Shown piece after piece: positions 63,341 to 64,000 of a stretch of 64,000 nucleotides of DNA; positions within the stretch are counted from its first letter, which is position 1, and the number at the start of each line of letters is the position of its first letter. Below the pieces are notes generated by a model. It was not told the origin of the DNA, searched no databases, and saw only the letters and a program-made list of their open reading frames with translations. Source of the stretch: Lachnospiraceae bacterium. GTDB lineage: Bacteria; Bacillota; Clostridia; Lachnospirales; Lachnospiraceae. The stretch covers positions 1 to 64,000 of the forward strand of contig JAFSLV010000017.1 in the NCBI GenBank assembly GCA_017448245.1, read 5' to 3'. Made by a program: the position numbers and the translations under genes.

Positions 63341-64000
63341 GCTGACGGACATCTATTGCCCGAACTGCGGCGCACCCGCAAACTTTAATATCATGACACA
63401 GCAGTACCAGTGCGGCTATTGCGACGGAGCCGTGACCATTGCCCATGCCAGGGAACTGAAGCAGGGCTTTCGGAAGATGCGCAGCGAACATCTGCAAAAC
63501 AGCGTGAGACAGTACAGATTGTCCAGGGCATCCTGCAGCGGATGCGGCGCGGAGCTCGTGTTTGAGGAAGGGGAAGCGCTGTCAAATTGTGCGTTTTGCG
63601 GCAGAAGCCTGGTCCGGCAGGACTATCTGAATACAAAGAATATGCCGGAGAGCGTGATACCCTTCCGTATTACGGAAGACGAAGCGCGTGCGCGTCTCCT
63701 GGAATGGTGTCATAAAAACAGAAGGAAACAGGAGGCAAAGCACCTGGAGGCGCTGATTCCGAAGCTGAAGGGATTTTATTTGCCGTATGAGCTGGTGTGC
63801 GGACCGGTGCACATGCGCGTAAGACGTATGTCAGGCTCGAGACCGTATACCTGCGAGGGCTTTCTGCATGACGCCTTCGTAAACCGCTCTTCCCAGCTGG
63901 ATAACCTGTTGCTGGACGGCATGGAACCGTTTGACGTCTCGGCGATGGTGGCATTTGATTTTGCCTATGTGGCGGGACACCGCGTCAAAACGCCGGATAT
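63333..64000 (+). CDS. TFIIB-type zinc-ribbon protein, cut by the window end
   Basis: The ATG at 63333 (GAGGG upstream) overlaps the end of the lipoprotein gene. The reading frame stays open for 222 codons to the last base. It begins MTKLTDIYCPNCGAPANF, with a first zinc ribbon completed by QYQCGYCDG and a second four-Cys site (SCSGCGAELVF ... SNCAFCG), then a helical segment (VIPFRITEDEARARLLEW) and a beta-rich domain. Proteins of this layout in Clostridia often end in a membrane helix; that part is outside the window. Confidence 0.75.
   Translation, partial: MTKLTDIYCPNCGAPANFNIMTQQYQCGYCDGAVTIAHARELKQGFRKMRSEHLQNSVRQYRLSRASCSGCGAELVFEEGEALSNCAFCGRSLVRQDYLNTKNMPESVIPFRITEDEARARLLEWCHKNRRKQEAKHLEALIPKLKGFYLPYELVCGPVHMRVRRMSGSRPYTCEGFLHDAFVNRSSQLDNLLLDGMEPFDVSAMVAFDFAYVAGHRVKTPD

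Overview
The window looks like chromosomal DNA of an anaerobic Gram-positive Firmicute, most likely a fairly GC-rich Lachnospiraceae or related Clostridia. The reasons are a complete thl-crt-hbd set for C4 acyl-CoA metabolism, sortase-assembled pili, a long-form ribosome hibernation factor, the ACT/UPF0210 gene pair, AGGAGG-type ribosome binding sites and many lipoproteins. No rRNA, tRNA, CRISPR array, intact insertion sequence or phage gene was seen.

Region 1 (1-11.5 kb, minus strand) is a pilus operon read from about 11.46 kb leftwards: an acidic coiled-coil protein, signal peptidase I, a 1807-residue thioester-domain tip adhesin, the major shaft pilin, a minor pilin, a class C pilin-polymerising sortase and a second sortase. 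Region 2 (11.7-27.1 kb) is housekeeping: an ABC-F ATPase, a CAP-domain protein, the thl-crt-hbd operon, hpf, a secreted NlpC/P60 hydrolase, trxB, a serine acetyltransferase gene, an alpha/beta hydrolase, a C39-like protein, dinB, and the UPF0210 and ACT-domain genes.

Region 3 (27.3-44.6 kb, minus strand) is one giant surface-protein gene of about 5,800 codons. It is built from some 21 InlB-B-type modules organised in a 4-module super-repeat. The gene is interrupted by one frameshift and has no credible start, so it is probably inactive, phase-variable or mis-assembled. Region 4 (44.6-48.8 kb, plus) holds two tiny overlapping ORFs with their own terminator and a 1172-residue secreted protein whose N-terminal part is about one quarter cysteine.

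Region 5 (49.1-64 kb, plus) is an accessory cluster behind one recognisable promoter and a terminator-like leader. It holds two MMGLFG zinc-ribbon proteins, four proteins with an N-terminal cytoplasmic zinc ribbon, Gln-rich linker, one membrane helix and an extracellular domain, one related protein lacking the ribbon, several lipoproteins (one with a CAP domain), and a 78-residue lipoprotein with two VYGPP motifs placed 2 bases before a radical SAM/SPASM maturase. The last gene, a TFIIB-type zinc-ribbon protein, runs off the window.

A dispersed short repeat with core GGGGACGG (or its complement) occurs at six places, each time touching or lying within a few bases of a stop codon. Two of these loci share a perfect 46-bp inverted repeat that brackets the ACT-domain gene. 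The most unusual items are the giant super-repeat protein, the Cys-ladder protein, the VYGPP lipoprotein/radical SAM pair inside the zinc-ribbon cluster, and the stop-codon-associated repeat family.
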